Counted from the first letter of the stretch, positions 28,738 to 38,209 are shown. The stretch: 64,000 nucleotides of DNA from Haemophilus parahaemolyticus (GCF_002015035.1 NZ_MUXY01000009.1:1-64000), one strand, 5' to 3'. Program-made: numbers and translations. The notes: generated by a model not told the origin, from the letters alone.

Positions 28738-30711
28738 ATGATGAACAGACGTCATTTTATTCAAATTGGTGCGACCAGTATTCTTGCATTAAGTGCAAAC
28801 CGTTTTGCGATAGCAAAAGGAAAGAGTGATGTTGATCTACGCATTGTGGCAACAACAGATATTCATAGTTTCTTGACCGATTTTGACTATTATAAAGATG
28901 CACCAACCGATAAATTCGGTTTTACTCGTGCGGCAAGCCTTATTCGTCAAGCACGTGCTGAAGTAAAAAATAGCGTATTAGTAGATAACGGTGACCTAAT
29001 TCAAGGTAATCCAATTGCAGACTATCAAGCTGCACAAGGCTATAAAGAGGGTAAATCTAACCCTGCGGTCGATTGTTTAAATGCGATGAATTATGAAGTG
29101 GGTACATTAGGTAACCACGAATTTAACTATGGTCTCAATTATCTTGCAGATGCCATCAAACAAGCTAAATTCCCGATTGTGAATGCTAACGTAGTAAAAG
29201 CGGGAACAGAAGAACCTTATTTCACACCTTATGTCATTCAAGAAAAATCTGTGGTGGATAATAATGGCAAAACACATAAATTAAAAATCGGTTATATCGG
29301 TTTTGTACCGCCACAAATTATAGTTTGGGACAAAGCGAACCTTCAAGGCAAAGTGGAAACCCGCGATATTGTAAAAACAGCACAAAAATATGTCCCTGAA
29401 ATAAAGAAAAAAGGGGCAGATATTATCGTTGCATTAGCTCACACTGGCCCGTCTGATGAACCATACAAAGAAGGAGCTGAAAACTCTGCATTCTATTTAG
29501 CCGATGTTCCACATATTGATGCAGTTATTTTTGGTCACTCGCACCGTTTATTCCCAAATAAAGAATTTGCGAAATCACCAAATGCGGACATCGTCAATGG
29601 TACAGTAAAAGGTATTCCGGAAAGTATGGCTGGCTATTGGGCAAATAATATCAGTGTGGTAGATTTAGGCTTAACAGAGCACAAAGGTAAATGGATTGTT
29701 ACTTCAGGCAAAGCTGTGCTTCGTCCAATTTATGATGTAGAAACCAAAAAAGCACTTGCAAAAAATGACCCAGAAATCACCGCTCTTTTGGCACCAGTTC
29801 ACGAAGCTACCCGTAAATTTGTTTCTCAACCTATCGGCAAAGCTACAGATAATATGTATAGCTACCTTGCATTAGTGCAAGATGATCCAACCATTCAAAT
29901 TGTAAACCAGGCACAAAAAGCATACGTTGAAAAAGTGGCATCAAGTGTGGCAGAAATGGCTGGTTTGCCTATTTTAAGTGCAGGTGCTCCATTTAAAGCG
30001 GGTGGTCGTAAAAATGACCCAACGGGCTATACCGAAGTGAACAAAGGTGAATTAACTTTCCGTAATGCGGCAGACTTATATCTCTATCCAAATACATTAG
30101 TAGTTGTTAAAGCCACAGGCGAACAATTAAAAGAATGGTTAGAGTGCAGTGCAGGTATGTTTAAACAAATTGACCCTACCAGTGATAAACCACAATCATT
30201 AATCGACTGGGAAGGCTTCCGTACTTACAACTTTGATGTGATTGATGGTGTTAATTATGAATACGATCTAACCAAACCTGCTCGTTACGACGGCGAATGC
30301 AAACTTATCAACCCAGATTCGCATCGCGTAGTAAATTTAACTTACCAAGGCAAAGCAGTTGATCCTAAAGCAGAATTTTTAATTGCAACCAATAACTATC
30401 GTGCTTATGGCAATAAATTCCCAGGCACAGGTGATAAACATATTGTGTACGCTTCACCAGATGAAAGCCGTCAAATTTTGGCTGATTATATTAAAGCAAC
30501 CAGTGAGAAAGAGGGTTCAGTCAATCCAAATGCGGATAAAAACTGGCGTTTTGTGCCTATCACAGGTAACGATAAATTAGATGTCCGTTTTGAAACATCG
30601 CCAAGCGAACAAGCAGCGAAATTTATCGCAGAAAAAGCACAATACCCGATGAAACAGGTGGGTACCGACGAAATCGGTTTTGCAGTGTATCAAATTGATT
30701 TATCTAAATAA
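28738..30711 (+). CDS. cpdB: 2',3'-cyclic-nucleotide 2'-phosphodiesterase / 3'-nucleotidase
   Basis: A 657-residue periplasmic bifunctional nucleotidase. The metallophosphoesterase domain has [41 protein letters not shown] and [11 protein letters not shown]. The 5'-nucleotidase C-terminal domain follows from about residue 370. The start is [11 protein letters not shown]: a twin-arginine motif (R4-R5) ahead of a hydrophobic stretch and AIAKG, so export is probably by Tat rather than by Sec as for E. coli CpdB. It releases 3'-nucleotides from 2',3'-cyclic nucleotides and then nucleosides. GGAG precedes the start. A terminator follows. Confidence 0.95.
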   Translation: MMNRRHFIQIGATSILALSANRFAIAKGKSDVDLRIVATTDIHSFLTDFDYYKDAPTDKFGFTRAASLIRQARAEVKNSVLVDNGDLIQGNPIADYQAAQGYKEGKSNPAVDCLNAMNYEVGTLGNHEFNYGLNYLADAIKQAKFPIVNANVVKAGTEEPYFTPYVIQEKSVVDNNGKTHKLKIGYIGFVPPQIIVWDKANLQGKVETRDIVKTAQKYVPEIKKKGADIIVALAHTGPSDEPYKEGAENSAFYLADVPHIDAVIFGHSHRLFPNKEFAKSPNADIVNGTVKGIPESMAGYWANNISVVDLGLTEHKGKWIVTSGKAVLRPIYDVETKKALAKNDPEITALLAPVHEATRKFVSQPIGKATDNMYSYLALVQDDPTIQIVNQAQKAYVEKVASSVAEMAGLPILSAGAPFKAGGRKNDPTGYTEVNKGELTFRNAADLYLYPNTLVVVKATGEQLKEWLECSAGMFKQIDPTSDKPQSLIDWEGFRTYNFDVIDGVNYEYDLTKPARYDGECKLINPDSHRVVNLTYQGKAVDPKAEFLIATNNYRAYGNKFPGTGDKHIVYASPDESRQILADYIKATSEKEGSVNPNADKNWRFVPITGNDKLDVRFETSPSEQAAKFIAEKAQYPMKQVGTDEIGFAVYQIDLSK

Positions 30712-30726
30712 TAATTAGGAAAATAA

Positions 30727-30766
30727 AATGCCGTCTAAAAATTAAAATTTAGGCGGCATTTTTTCT
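30727..30766 (+). terminator. Terminator after cpdB
   Basis: AAAATGCCGTCTAAA pairs with TTTAGGCGGCATTTT, with one mismatch, and ends in a T run. Confidence 0.8.
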
Positions 30767-30822
30767 TCCTAAAGAGCGGTCAAATTTTTAGAGGTTTTTA
30801 CTTAGTTCGCAATCTATCTTCT

Positions 30823-31209
30823 TTATTTTATACTTTTCAACTCTTCTATTGCTTTACATTCCTCTTCATTATGTTCACTTTCGGTAACAATGGACTGTAA
30901 AAAAGCTTTAATTTCTAATAATTGAGATATTTTATTTTCCACTTGAATCAGTTGATTCAGTACTAATTGATCCGCCTGATAATGATCTTCCATACTGAAT
31001 TTAATACGATTGAGTACCTTAATATTCTCTAAAGAGAAACCCAATGTCCGACATTTTTTGATAAAGTTTAATTGCTCTACGCTCTCTTCATCATAATATC
31101 GATAACCATTAACCAACCGCTTAGGTGGCTGCAATACTCCTTGCTTTTCATAGTATCGGATAGTTTCAATATTAGTATGTGTAGATTTACTTAATTCACT
31201 AATTTTCAT
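30823..31209 (-). CDS. MerR-family metal-responsive regulator
   Basis: A 128-residue MerR-type activator. The N-terminal winged helix has MKISELSKSTHTNIETIRYY and NGYRYYDEESVEQL. A long dimerisation helix follows (about residues 80-108), then a short metal loop with one Cys (EEECKAIEEL) and nearby His/Glu. Another Cys is at KKCRTLGF. The pattern resembles the CadR/ZntR group, but the C-terminal Cys cluster is reduced, so the inducing ion is open. I take the ATG at 31209, preceded by GAGGAAATA, over an upstream TTG. It lies 24 bases downstream of the CDF exporter and probably controls the MerR-type promoter ahead of that gene. Confidence 0.88.
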   Translation of the reverse strand: MKISELSKSTHTNIETIRYYEKQGVLQPPKRLVNGYRYYDEESVEQLNFIKKCRTLGFSLENIKVLNRIKFSMEDHYQADQLVLNQLIQVENKISQLLEIKAFLQSIVTESEHNEEECKAIEELKSIK

Positions 31210-31233
31210 TATTTCCTCAAGCAATTTTTTACT

Positions 31234-31911
31234 TTAATGAGAATGATCACCTAATAAGAAATGTGTATTTCTATCATACAATGATTTAACAGCTTGAAAA
31301 ACTGTAGAAATACCGCTGTATAAGACAAAAAGACTTAAAATACCACTAGCGACTACATCAACCCACTGCCAATTTAACCACCAAGCACTTATTCCTGCAA
31401 TAATAGCAACAACCGAACCAAATAAATCTACTAAAACATGCAAATATGCTGCACGAATATTCAAATTATGGCGATTACTTTTTAGCATTATAAAAGCTAC
31501 CAACAAATTAATCCCAAACCCTAGTAAAGCTACACCTAACATTGGCAAAGCGTCTATTTCTATCGGAGCCTGCCAACGTGTTACAGCCTCGATAAAAATC
31601 CAAATAGCGACCCAAATTAATGAAATTCCATTGATTAAAGCTAACCATTTTTGCCATTTTAGACTTAAAAATAATCCAATCCATGCTAAAAAAATAGATA
31701 AACTATCATTTGCCATATGCCCGGCATCAGCCATCAAAGTAAGGCTGTTAAACCAATATCCCCCTAGAAATTCAACAACCATATAAAAGGTAATAATTGC
31801 AAAACTGATGCCTAATACCATTTTATTTTTAGAAATTTGACTATGAGGGCAAGATGCATGCTGCTGATATTCTTTAGGAGTATAATTTTTTACTATAGAA
31901 ACTTCTTTCAT
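31234..31911 (-). CDS. Cation diffusion facilitator (CzcD/ZitB-like) metal exporter
   Basis: A 225-residue six-helix cation diffusion facilitator. Metal-site motifs are ADAGHMANDSL in TM2 and HVLVDLFGSV in TM5. It exports Zn2+ or a related divalent ion in exchange for protons. It ends at about the point where CDF proteins normally begin a cytoplasmic ferredoxin-like domain (usual length about 300), so that domain is missing; short CDF proteins of this kind are known. A His/Cys-containing N-terminus (about residues 15-22) and an HSH tail may compensate. It forms an operon with the downstream MerR gene. The region is more AT-rich than its neighbours. Confidence 0.9.
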   Translation of the reverse strand: MKEVSIVKNYTPKEYQQHASCPHSQISKNKMVLGISFAIITFYMVVEFLGGYWFNSLTLMADAGHMANDSLSIFLAWIGLFLSLKWQKWLALINGISLIWVAIWIFIEAVTRWQAPIEIDALPMLGVALLGFGINLLVAFIMLKSNRHNLNIRAAYLHVLVDLFGSVVAIIAGISAWWLNWQWVDVVASGILSLFVLYSGISTVFQAVKSLYDRNTHFLLGDHSH

Positions 31912-31946
31912 TTTATTTCCTTAACTATTTGATTTACTTTGCAAGA

Positions 31947-31977
31947 ATCATAAAGTCTGTAGTAACTACAATGTCAA
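31947..31977 (-). promoter_or_regulatory. MerR-type promoter with 19-bp spacer and operator
   Basis: On the minus strand TTGACA (31972-31977) and TATGAT (31947-31952) are 19 bases apart, the over-long spacer typical of MerR-regulated promoters. The spacer holds the perfect palindrome TGTAGT-T-ACTACA (31958-31970), the expected operator. Confidence 0.85.
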
Positions 31978-32013
31978 GTCATAAAACGTACATTTAATCG
32001 GGTGCCGACGTAG

Positions 32014-32205
32014 ACTCAATACCCAAACCAATTCAACAATTTTGTTTTACCGATAAAGCCAGTTTTAGCTAAATTTAACTTTGTTTTTAAGTTGGCGTTG
32101 AAATCTCGCCAATTTGACGAATTACTTGCACAACTAAATACGAAAGATCGGGCGAAATTATTGAGTTTTGTTGAAGCTATGGTGGAATGGAAACAAGAAA
32201 AATAA
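32014..32205 (+). pseudogene. 3' remnant of an unidentified gene
   Basis: A frame that opens just after a TAG at 32011 runs 63 codons to TAA at 32203. It has no usable start codon (the only Met is near the end). The product ends LLAQLNTKDRAKLLSFVEAM and VEWKQEK, a well-formed amphipathic helical C-terminus, and the codon use looks genuine. I read it as the tail of a protein whose 5' part was removed, perhaps when the adjacent metal-efflux cassette was inserted. The parent family is not recognised. Confidence 0.45.
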
Positions 32206-32251
32206 TTGAGCGGTAGTAGATTGATTTGTTGAGAATTGTAAATAGATAAGC

Positions 32252-32277
32252 AAAACGGCACAACAGTGCCGTTTTTT
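32252..32277. terminator. Bidirectional terminator downstream of the phosphoethanolamine transferase gene
   Basis: AACGGCAC-AACA-GTGCCGTT forms a perfect 8-bp stem flanked by A and T runs, so it works in both directions. Confidence 0.85.
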
Positions 32278-32283
32278 ATTGTA

Positions 32284-33834
32284 TTACTTCCGAATATCCA
32301 CCGCAGGATCTGCATCTTTACGATACTTCTCTTTAATCTGTTTTTGTAAACCATAGTCGTCTTTATCTGCTTGATTTGAAAACAGATCTTCCTCGCCAAG
32401 TTTTGGATTTTGAATCCCCACCCAATGGGCGATGCCTTCTAAGAAGTTCAATCCAGATTTGAACACTTTATATTCGTGGCGTTCAGTGTCATCAGACGAA
32501 ATTTTAAATAGCGGAATATTATGGTGTAACTGGCTGTGACAGTTTTGGTTGAACAAAATCGCACCATCTTTTTCGTTCGTTTGATGACATAAACCGTGGT
32601 CAGAGAAATAGATCATCGAGAACGAACGGTGCGTTTTTTGTTCGTTCGCTTTTAATTGTTCATAGGTACTTTTTAGGAAATCATCGGTTTTCTTAATTGA
32701 TGATATGTAGCAATTCAAATAATCATACTGTGATTTGATTTCGCCTTCTTTAAAGATTTTCGGGTAATCCTCCACGCGGTCACAAGCTAATGGGTGCGAG
32801 CCATAAAGATGCAACACAATAAAGCGTTTGCCTTGTGTGGGGTCTTCTAACACTTGGGCGAATTTAGGCAAGAGGTCAAAGTCGCTGTAATTGGTAGAGT
32901 TAAAGCTACCGCCATTTTTAAGAAAGATTGTTTCGTCTGCTTTGGAGGCAAGCGAGGAAATTGGTGTGTCATATTCGCCTAAAAAGCCTTGATTAGAAAC
33001 CCAATAGGTTTTCACGCCTGCGGATTTTACGAGGTCAAGCAAGCTCAAATCATAGTGTGGCTTCCAACTTTCTTTGTTTGGCAACGTAAGCATTAAACGC
33101 AATGACGCGATAGTGTTTGTTCCCGCGGAGGTCATTCCGTCAATCAACGTACCATTCGCATTCGACATAAAAGGGGTGTTTTCCACAGGGTAACCGTAGG
33201 CGTGGTGATAATCTTTGCGGGCACTTTCGCCTAGCACAATCACGTAATCATCATATTTCGAATTTTCAAGCGTTGAACTGCCCCAATTGTTCGCTTTTGC
33301 CATCTCTTTAAGCGTATGCATCTCTTTGGTAATTTTCACTGCAGAATCAACCGCTTGTTTAAGTGGCTCCGCAATGGGTAAATAATAGGCAAAGAGCACG
33401 CTTGAAAGCGCCACGAAGGTACGGTTACGTTGAAATTGAATGCCTGTATTCAAACGGATTTTATATTGCAGCCAGATAAGCAACGGAATTACAAACGCAA
33501 TGAGGTAGCTGCTGATTGGCATTTGCTGTAAGAACTCTTTAGTTTCAAGCAAATCCGTGGCAAAAATCGAGGCGATATATTGGTAACTTGGCGCCCCAAA
33601 ATTTAAGCCTGCTGGCGTATAAATTGCATGAATGATTACTAATGGAAGCAGTAGAAAATAGAAGGCTTTTTTGCTAGAGCTGAGGAAAATAATCAGTACG
33701 CTGGTCAGCAAAATTTGCCCGAAATCAGGTTCTGGGAACATTCCTGAGCCGATAAGGAGAAAGTAGCTGCTGAGTAGGGTAATTGCAAGAATTAATATCA
33801 GTGCGGTAGGTTTAGAAAGATTAGCGAGTTTCAT
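32284..33834 (-). CDS. Phosphoethanolamine transferase (EptA/CptA/OpgE-type sulfatase fold)
   Basis: A 516-residue inner-membrane enzyme. Five membrane helices occupy about residues 1-165. A periplasmic alkaline-phosphatase-like domain follows, with [19 protein letters not shown] (metal ligand Glu), the nucleophile Thr in [23 protein letters not shown] (Asp-His pair) and [12 protein letters not shown]. Cysteines in the catalytic domain probably form disulfides, as in this family. It adds phosphoethanolamine to lipid A, LPS core sugar or another glycan; sequence alone does not say which. Such modification often alters cationic peptide resistance. Confidence 0.88.
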   Translation of the reverse strand: MKLANLSKPTALILILAITLLSSYFLLIGSGMFPEPDFGQILLTSVLIIFLSSSKKAFYFLLLPLVIIHAIYTPAGLNFGAPSYQYIASIFATDLLETKEFLQQMPISSYLIAFVIPLLIWLQYKIRLNTGIQFQRNRTFVALSSVLFAYYLPIAEPLKQAVDSAVKITKEMHTLKEMAKANNWGSSTLENSKYDDYVIVLGESARKDYHHAYGYPVENTPFMSNANGTLIDGMTSAGTNTIASLRLMLTLPNKESWKPHYDLSLLDLVKSAGVKTYWVSNQGFLGEYDTPISSLASKADETIFLKNGGSFNSTNYSDFDLLPKFAQVLEDPTQGKRFIVLHLYGSHPLACDRVEDYPKIFKEGEIKSQYDYLNCYISSIKKTDDFLKSTYEQLKANEQKTHRSFSMIYFSDHGLCHQTNEKDGAILFNQNCHSQLHHNIPLFKISSDDTERHEYKVFKSGLNFLEGIAHWVGIQNPKLGEEDLFSNQADKDDYGLQKQIKEKYRKDADPAVDIRK

Positions 33835-33860
33835 AATACGAATAGATAAGAAAAACGTTT

Positions 33861-34017
33861 ACGCTCTCCCCTCGTAGGGAGAGACAGGAAAATTGCATTT
33901 AGCAATTTTGTCAAAGAGGAACAAAAAAGCGGTCAAAAATGACCGCTTACTCTCTCCCAAATTTCAATGCTGAACACATCGAAATTATCCCTCTCCCACA
34001 AGGAGCGAGGGCAATCA
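33861..34017. repeat. Cluster of hairpins between nhaA and the phosphoethanolamine transferase gene
   Basis: This 157-base stretch packs several small palindromes: CTCTCCC/GGGAGAG (33864-33883), AAAATTGC-ATTTA-GCAATTTT (from about 33889), a paired-USS hairpin (33927-33948), and CTCTCCC and CCCTC/GAGGG boxes to its right. It looks like a composite intergenic repeat with nhaA's terminator inside. Confidence 0.55.
33927..33948 (-). terminator. Paired-USS hairpin after nhaA
   Basis: AAGCGGTCA-AAAA-TGACCGCTT forms a perfect 9-bp stem with a four-base loop. Confidence 0.75.
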
Positions 34018-35205
34018 TTAAGCCGTTACTTTATTCTTATTTGTCGTAGCTTTCAATAGAATATAGCCGACAACTGCCGATAAATTTGTTCCAATTAAGA
34101 TACCTAATTGAGCTAATGGGAGCATATTGCTGCCATCATTATTATCCGCACCGAAAGCTAAGCCTGCGATAAAAACAGACATCGTGAAACCAATACCACA
34201 AAGCACCGCAATCGCAAAAATCTGTTTGAAATTGACCCCTTGTGGTAAACCTGCAAGGCGAAGCAACACTGCAACATAGCTGAATAAGAATACACCAACT
34301 GGTTTACCAATAAACAAACCCAATGCGATACCTAGTGGCACGGGTGAGGTCAGTTTTTCTAAGCTCATTCCTTCAAATGAAACGCCTGCATTAGCAAAAG
34401 CGAAAAGCGGTAGAATCACAAATGAGCACCACGGAGCTAAAATGTGTTCTAAGTGGTAAAGCGGGGTTTCACCGTTTTTACCTCGTAGAGGGATTGCAAA
34501 ACCAATGATCACACCAGCCAATGTCGCATGTACACCTGATTTCAGCACAGATGCCCATAAAATTGATCCGACGATTAAGTAGTGAATCATACTCACCACT
34601 TTATAACGGTTCATCGTGAATAACGTAATAATCGCAAGACTCGCCACAATTAACGCAGGCGTACTCATTTCGTGTGAGAAGAAAATAGCAATTACCACAA
34701 TAGCACCAATATCATCAATAATGGCTAACGCAAGCAAGAACATTTTTAGTGGTAATGGCACTTGCTTACTGAGTAATGCGACAATACCTAATGCAAAAGC
34801 AATATCCGTCGCCATTGGGATTGCCCAACCACGAACAAGTTCAGGATCATGATGATTGATAAAATAGTAAATCAACGCTGGCACAATCATTCCACCAAAT
34901 GCGGCAAATGCGGGAAGAGAAGCTTTACGCACGCTTGAAAGCGAGCCTTCAAACATTTCTCGTTTGACTTCAAGCCCAACAAGCACAAAAAAGACCGCCA
35001 TAAAGCCATCATTAATCCACATTAAAAGTGGTTTATCAATCGCAAAAGCCCCAACCTTCAACACCACTTGGGTTTGCAAAAAATCAAAATAGACAGATTG
35101 TACGCCCGTGTTGGCACAAATAATCGCTAATATAGCCGCGACAAAAAGCAGGATGCCGCCTGAAGATTCAAGTTTAAGGAAATTCTTAATTTGCCTAATC
35201 ATCAT
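34018..35205 (-). CDS. nhaA: Na+/H+ antiporter NhaA
   Basis: A 395-residue, 12-helix antiporter that expels Na+ (and Li+) in exchange for two protons. The functional aspartates are in [11 protein letters not shown] (TM4) and [10 protein letters not shown] (TM5). [19 protein letters not shown] is the TM8 signature. The first two codons are both ATG; AGGAG is three bases before the first and six before the second (35202), which is the better start. In this window it complements the Na+-pumping oxaloacetate decarboxylase and Na+-coupled importers. Confidence 0.96.
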   Translation of the reverse strand: MMIRQIKNFLKLESSGGILLFVAAILAIICANTGVQSVYFDFLQTQVVLKVGAFAIDKPLLMWINDGFMAVFFVLVGLEVKREMFEGSLSSVRKASLPAFAAFGGMIVPALIYYFINHHDPELVRGWAIPMATDIAFALGIVALLSKQVPLPLKMFLLALAIIDDIGAIVVIAIFFSHEMSTPALIVASLAIITLFTMNRYKVVSMIHYLIVGSILWASVLKSGVHATLAGVIIGFAIPLRGKNGETPLYHLEHILAPWCSFVILPLFAFANAGVSFEGMSLEKLTSPVPLGIALGLFIGKPVGVFLFSYVAVLLRLAGLPQGVNFKQIFAIAVLCGIGFTMSVFIAGLAFGADNNDGSNMLPLAQLGILIGTNLSAVVGYILLKATTNKNKVTA

Positions 35206-35388
35206 TCACTCCTTATATTGGCAAAAAACATCGTAAAACAAAACTACAACACAAACGGTAAAATTGACCGCTTGCAAGCTTATTCCATTATCTTATAACA
35301 TTTTTTTATCATAAAAGAAAAGTTATTTTATCCATAATTTTGATAAAATATCGTCTATCGAAAATATCAGATTAAAAGAAATTTATTT

Positions 35389-35817
35389 ATGTCAAATCAC
35401 TGGCTTTATTGGGCACTCGCCTCGGCAGTTTTTGCCTCACTCACCGCAATTTTTGCCAAAATAGGTTTGCAAGGTGTCAATTCCGATTTTGCAACTTTTA
35501 TTCGCACCATCGTTATCATTCTTGCTCTTATTCTTTTTTTAACCTACACCCGCAAATGGCAGCCACTTAGCTCGCTTAGCGGTAAAAACTGGCTATTTTT
35601 AATCCTCTCTGGCTTAGCAACAGGGGCATCTTGGTTGGCTTATTTCAAAGCCTTACAAATGGGCAACACCTCACAAGTCGCCCCGATTGATAAATTGAGC
35701 CTTGCGCTGGTTGCTGTTTTTGCTTTTCTGTTTTTAGGCGAACGCCCAAGCCAACAAGAGTGGCTAGGCATCGGCTTAGTAGTGGCAGGTGTTTTAACAC
35801 TTGCTTTCAAGCGGTAG
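35389..35817 (+). CDS. Half-size EamA-family (DMT) transporter
   Basis: A 142-residue protein with five hydrophobic segments forming a single EamA repeat, ending FLFLGERPSQQEWLGIGLV. Full-size EamA transporters have two such repeats; this common short type presumably dimerises. The substrate is unknown. The next gene starts four bases after its stop, so the two are probably co-transcribed. Its last codons overlap an AAGCGGT uptake core. Confidence 0.85.
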   Translation: MSNHWLYWALASAVFASLTAIFAKIGLQGVNSDFATFIRTIVIILALILFLTYTRKWQPLSSLSGKNWLFLILSGLATGASWLAYFKALQMGNTSQVAPIDKLSLALVAVFAFLFLGERPSQQEWLGIGLVVAGVLTLAFKR

Positions 35818-35821
35818 AATT

Positions 35822-36553
35822 ATGGGAAAGATTTGCAATATTGATGTGGTGTTCGCCCACAATAATGAATCTATTGCCGAGCCATTTTCACCTCCTAAAC
35901 ATTTAACCGAACGCCAGCTAAAGCGTTGGAAAAGCCGACGAATGGCAAAATTTTTGCTGAAAACGTTGCTCGAAAAGCACGGTTTTAATCCGAATTTAGC
36001 CGAACAGATTCAGCGAGCAAAAAATGGTCGCCCTTATTTCGCACAGCAAGAAATTGATTTTAACATCACACATTCGGGCGATTATGTCGCCATTATTTTT
36101 GCGAAAGCGGCAAGTGGGGAGCGAAGCCCTGTAGTCGGTATTGATTTAGAGCATCCGCAAAAAATTCGCCGTTTTGAACCGCTTATCCGCCACTATGCCG
36201 ATGCTGTTGAAACAGAACAGTTGCTTGAAAAACCGCAGATTTTGACGAATTTAGCCGAACGCTTTTATTTAAGCTGGTGTTTGCGAGAAGCAGTGCTAAA
36301 ATCGCAAGGCGTGGGGATTATTAAGCTGTCGGAAGTGACCCACCGCCCCAATGAGAAAACGATAAAAAGCCAGCATTGCCCGCAAGGTGTTTTGCATTTT
36401 TATCATCAATTCCCGTTTTTTCTTGCCTATTTCTTTGGAGTTCACAACAAATGCCAACTAGATTTATGGGAATGGAAAAATGGCAGTTTGCAAAAAAACT
36501 GCACATTTCAACCGCTTGTTTATTCAGTCAATGAAGGAATATCGTATGAGTAA
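35822..36553 (+). CDS. 4'-phosphopantetheinyl transferase (HI0152/AcpT-like)
   Basis: A 243-residue Sfp-type transferase that attaches the CoA phosphopantetheine arm to carrier proteins. Motifs are NGRPYF, FNITHSGDYVAIIFA, VVGIDLEHPQ (Mg2+ ligands) and SWCLREAVLKSQGVG. The usual WxxKEA is WCLREA here, with Arg for Lys; the following LKSQG lysine is retained. I start it at the ATG at 35822, four bases after the EamA stop; the longer frame would overlap that gene. No polyketide or peptide synthase is in the window, so the partner is probably the fatty-acid ACP or an unlinked carrier. Confidence 0.85.
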   Translation: MGKICNIDVVFAHNNESIAEPFSPPKHLTERQLKRWKSRRMAKFLLKTLLEKHGFNPNLAEQIQRAKNGRPYFAQQEIDFNITHSGDYVAIIFAKAASGERSPVVGIDLEHPQKIRRFEPLIRHYADAVETEQLLEKPQILTNLAERFYLSWCLREAVLKSQGVGIIKLSEVTHRPNEKTIKSQHCPQGVLHFYHQFPFFLAYFFGVHNKCQLDLWEWKNGSLQKNCTFQPLVYSVNEGISYE

Positions 36554-37166
36554 TATCTTACAATTTGGTCAAAAAGACCTCGAAATTATTAAGGAAGAGA
36601 CAGTCTATAAAGGACATTTTGAGCTGAAGAAAATCTATTTTCGCCATAAACTTTTTTCGGGCAAATTCAGTGGCGAAGTAGTGCGTGAATTACTTGTTAA
36701 AGGCGAAGCAGCAGCATTAATTGCTTACGATCCCAAATTGGATAATGTGGTGTTGGTTGAGCAAGTTCGCATTGGTGCATATCAAAAACATTCAGACCAA
36801 ACCCCGTGGTTGCTCGAATTAGTGGCAGGAATGGTGGATAAAGGCGAAGAGAACCCAGCTGAAGTTGCCAAACGCGAAGCCTTTGAAGAAGCGGGGATTG
36901 AAGTCAAAGAGGTCGAACACGCCTTAAGCGTTTGGGACAGCCCAGGTGGACAATTCGAACGTTTGCATCTTTTCCTCGGTTTAATCGACAGTACCCAAGT
37001 CGGCAACGGTTCAATCCACGGTTTAGAAGAAGAAAACGAAGATATTTTAGTACACATAGTTCCTAGAACCCAAGCCTACCAATGGGTTGTTGAGGGAAAA
37101 ATCGATAACGTGATTGCGGTCATTGGCTTGCAGTGGTTAGAACTGAATTATAAGAGATATCAATAA
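36546..37166 (+). CDS. nudF: ADP-ribose pyrophosphatase
   Basis: A 206-residue Nudix hydrolase that splits ADP-ribose to AMP and ribose-5-phosphate. The Nudix box is complete: GMVDKGEENPAEVA followed by REAFEEAGIEV. The following SPGGQFERLHLFLG segment is typical of the NudF group. I start it at the ATG at 36546, seven bases after AAGGA; this overlaps the end of the preceding frame by eight bases. cpdA lies convergently downstream; in E. coli nudF and cpdA are also neighbours. Confidence 0.93.
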   Translation: MSNILQFGQKDLEIIKEETVYKGHFELKKIYFRHKLFSGKFSGEVVRELLVKGEAAALIAYDPKLDNVVLVEQVRIGAYQKHSDQTPWLLELVAGMVDKGEENPAEVAKREAFEEAGIEVKEVEHALSVWDSPGGQFERLHLFLGLIDSTQVGNGSIHGLEEENEDILVHIVPRTQAYQWVVEGKIDNVIAVIGLQWLELNYKRYQ

Positions 37167-37180
37167 AAAGCCTAAGGCGG

Positions 37181-38020
37181 TTAATAACCTTGCGAATCAA
37201 AATTCGGTAAAAATGCTTGCGTTTTTAACCGCTTGACTTCCGTTTCAATGCGTCCATCCTCAAACAAGGAAAGCTCTCGCCAACCTTGTGGGAGATTATC
37301 TAGGGTAAAATCATCGCAATTTGGCTTAAATTGAATACAAGTGGAAGGCGTGGAAAGAATGCGGATACCATTCCAAATCGCGTCTACTTCTTGATGAATA
37401 TGCCCGTGTAAAATCGCTTTTACATTCGGGTAAAGTGCTAAAATTTCTGCCAATGTATCGCTATTTTTAAGGCTGTGTTGATCTAACCACGCTGAATGGG
37501 TGAATAAAATGTTGTGATGCAATACCACCAACGTGAAGCGTTCAGGATTTTCGCTCAACTTTTGGTTTAGCCACGCTAATTGTCCTTTAGATAAAAAACC
37601 ACTCGGAGCAGAAGCGACTTGACTATTGAGCATCAAAATCTGCCAATGCTTGCCCGCAAAAATCTGTTTTTCAGGGCGAATATAATCAAACTTGCCTAAC
37701 AACAAGCTCATTTGTGGTTGCTGATCGTGATTGCCTTCCAACCAAAATACTGGCTTTGCAAGCGGTCGAATCATCTCAGCAAAATGTAAATAACCCTCAG
37801 ATTGGTGATCTTGGATTAAATCGCCCGTTGCTAAAATGGCGTCAAAATCAACTGCTTGTGTTTGTATTTCCGCTTGGATTTCATCTAATACAGCTTGAAA
37901 ACTTGCGTGAGTATTCACGCCGAGTAGATCTTTTGTCGTATCTGAGAAAAGATGTGGGTCGGTTATTTGGAGTAATTTTATAACCGATGTCTTTGGCTCA
38001 AGTGGATAAAAAGTATTCAT
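37181..38020 (-). CDS. cpdA: 3',5'-cyclic AMP phosphodiesterase
   Basis: A 279-residue class III cAMP phosphodiesterase with all five metallophosphoesterase motifs: QITDPHLF, ATGDLIQD, EGNHDQQP, VVLHHN and LHGHIHQE. It hydrolyses cAMP to AMP and thus tempers CRP activity, which is relevant because this window holds CRP and CRP-S sites. The start at 38020 lies at the left edge of the 357-base gap that contains the Fur-controlled RNA candidate on the other strand. Confidence 0.94.
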   Translation of the reverse strand: MNTFYPLEPKTSVIKLLQITDPHLFSDTTKDLLGVNTHASFQAVLDEIQAEIQTQAVDFDAILATGDLIQDHQSEGYLHFAEMIRPLAKPVFWLEGNHDQQPQMSLLLGKFDYIRPEKQIFAGKHWQILMLNSQVASAPSGFLSKGQLAWLNQKLSENPERFTLVVLHHNILFTHSAWLDQHSLKNSDTLAEILALYPNVKAILHGHIHQEVDAIWNGIRILSTPSTCIQFKPNCDDFTLDNLPQGWRELSLFEDGRIETEVKRLKTQAFLPNFDSQGY

Positions 38021-38209
38021 TTTATAATTCCCTAAATTGATGGCGATACTTTACTGATTTATGCAACGAAGATCAGCAACCAATTTTCAAAAATGAGAAG
38101 TATGTTGGATTTTTTTTTCATTTTGCAATGTGAACTGCCTTCGAAAGTAAAAGTTTGTTCGTTTTTTATCCTATTAATCAATTGAGAATTATTTTTATTT
38201 AGAAATCAC

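Larger units (their letters stand above)
31912..32283. other. 372-base intergenic region: MerR promoter, gene remnant, terminator
   Basis: Holds the leftward MerR-type promoter (31947-31977), a rightward 63-codon open remnant without a start (32014-32205) and a bidirectional terminator (32252-32277). Nothing else is recognised. Confidence 0.6.

Noticed and set aside
31981..32020. GGGTGCCGACGTAGACTC next to the gene remnant as a possible tRNA end or insertion-sequence terminus.
   Set aside because: No acceptor stem or T-loop partner is present, and no matching inverted end or target duplication was found nearby.
33850..33864. AAAAACGTTTACGC upstream of the phosphoethanolamine transferase gene, resembling a PurR box.
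   Set aside because: Only one imperfect copy, and the gene has no link to purine metabolism; AT-rich sequence with a central ACGTTT gives such matches by chance.
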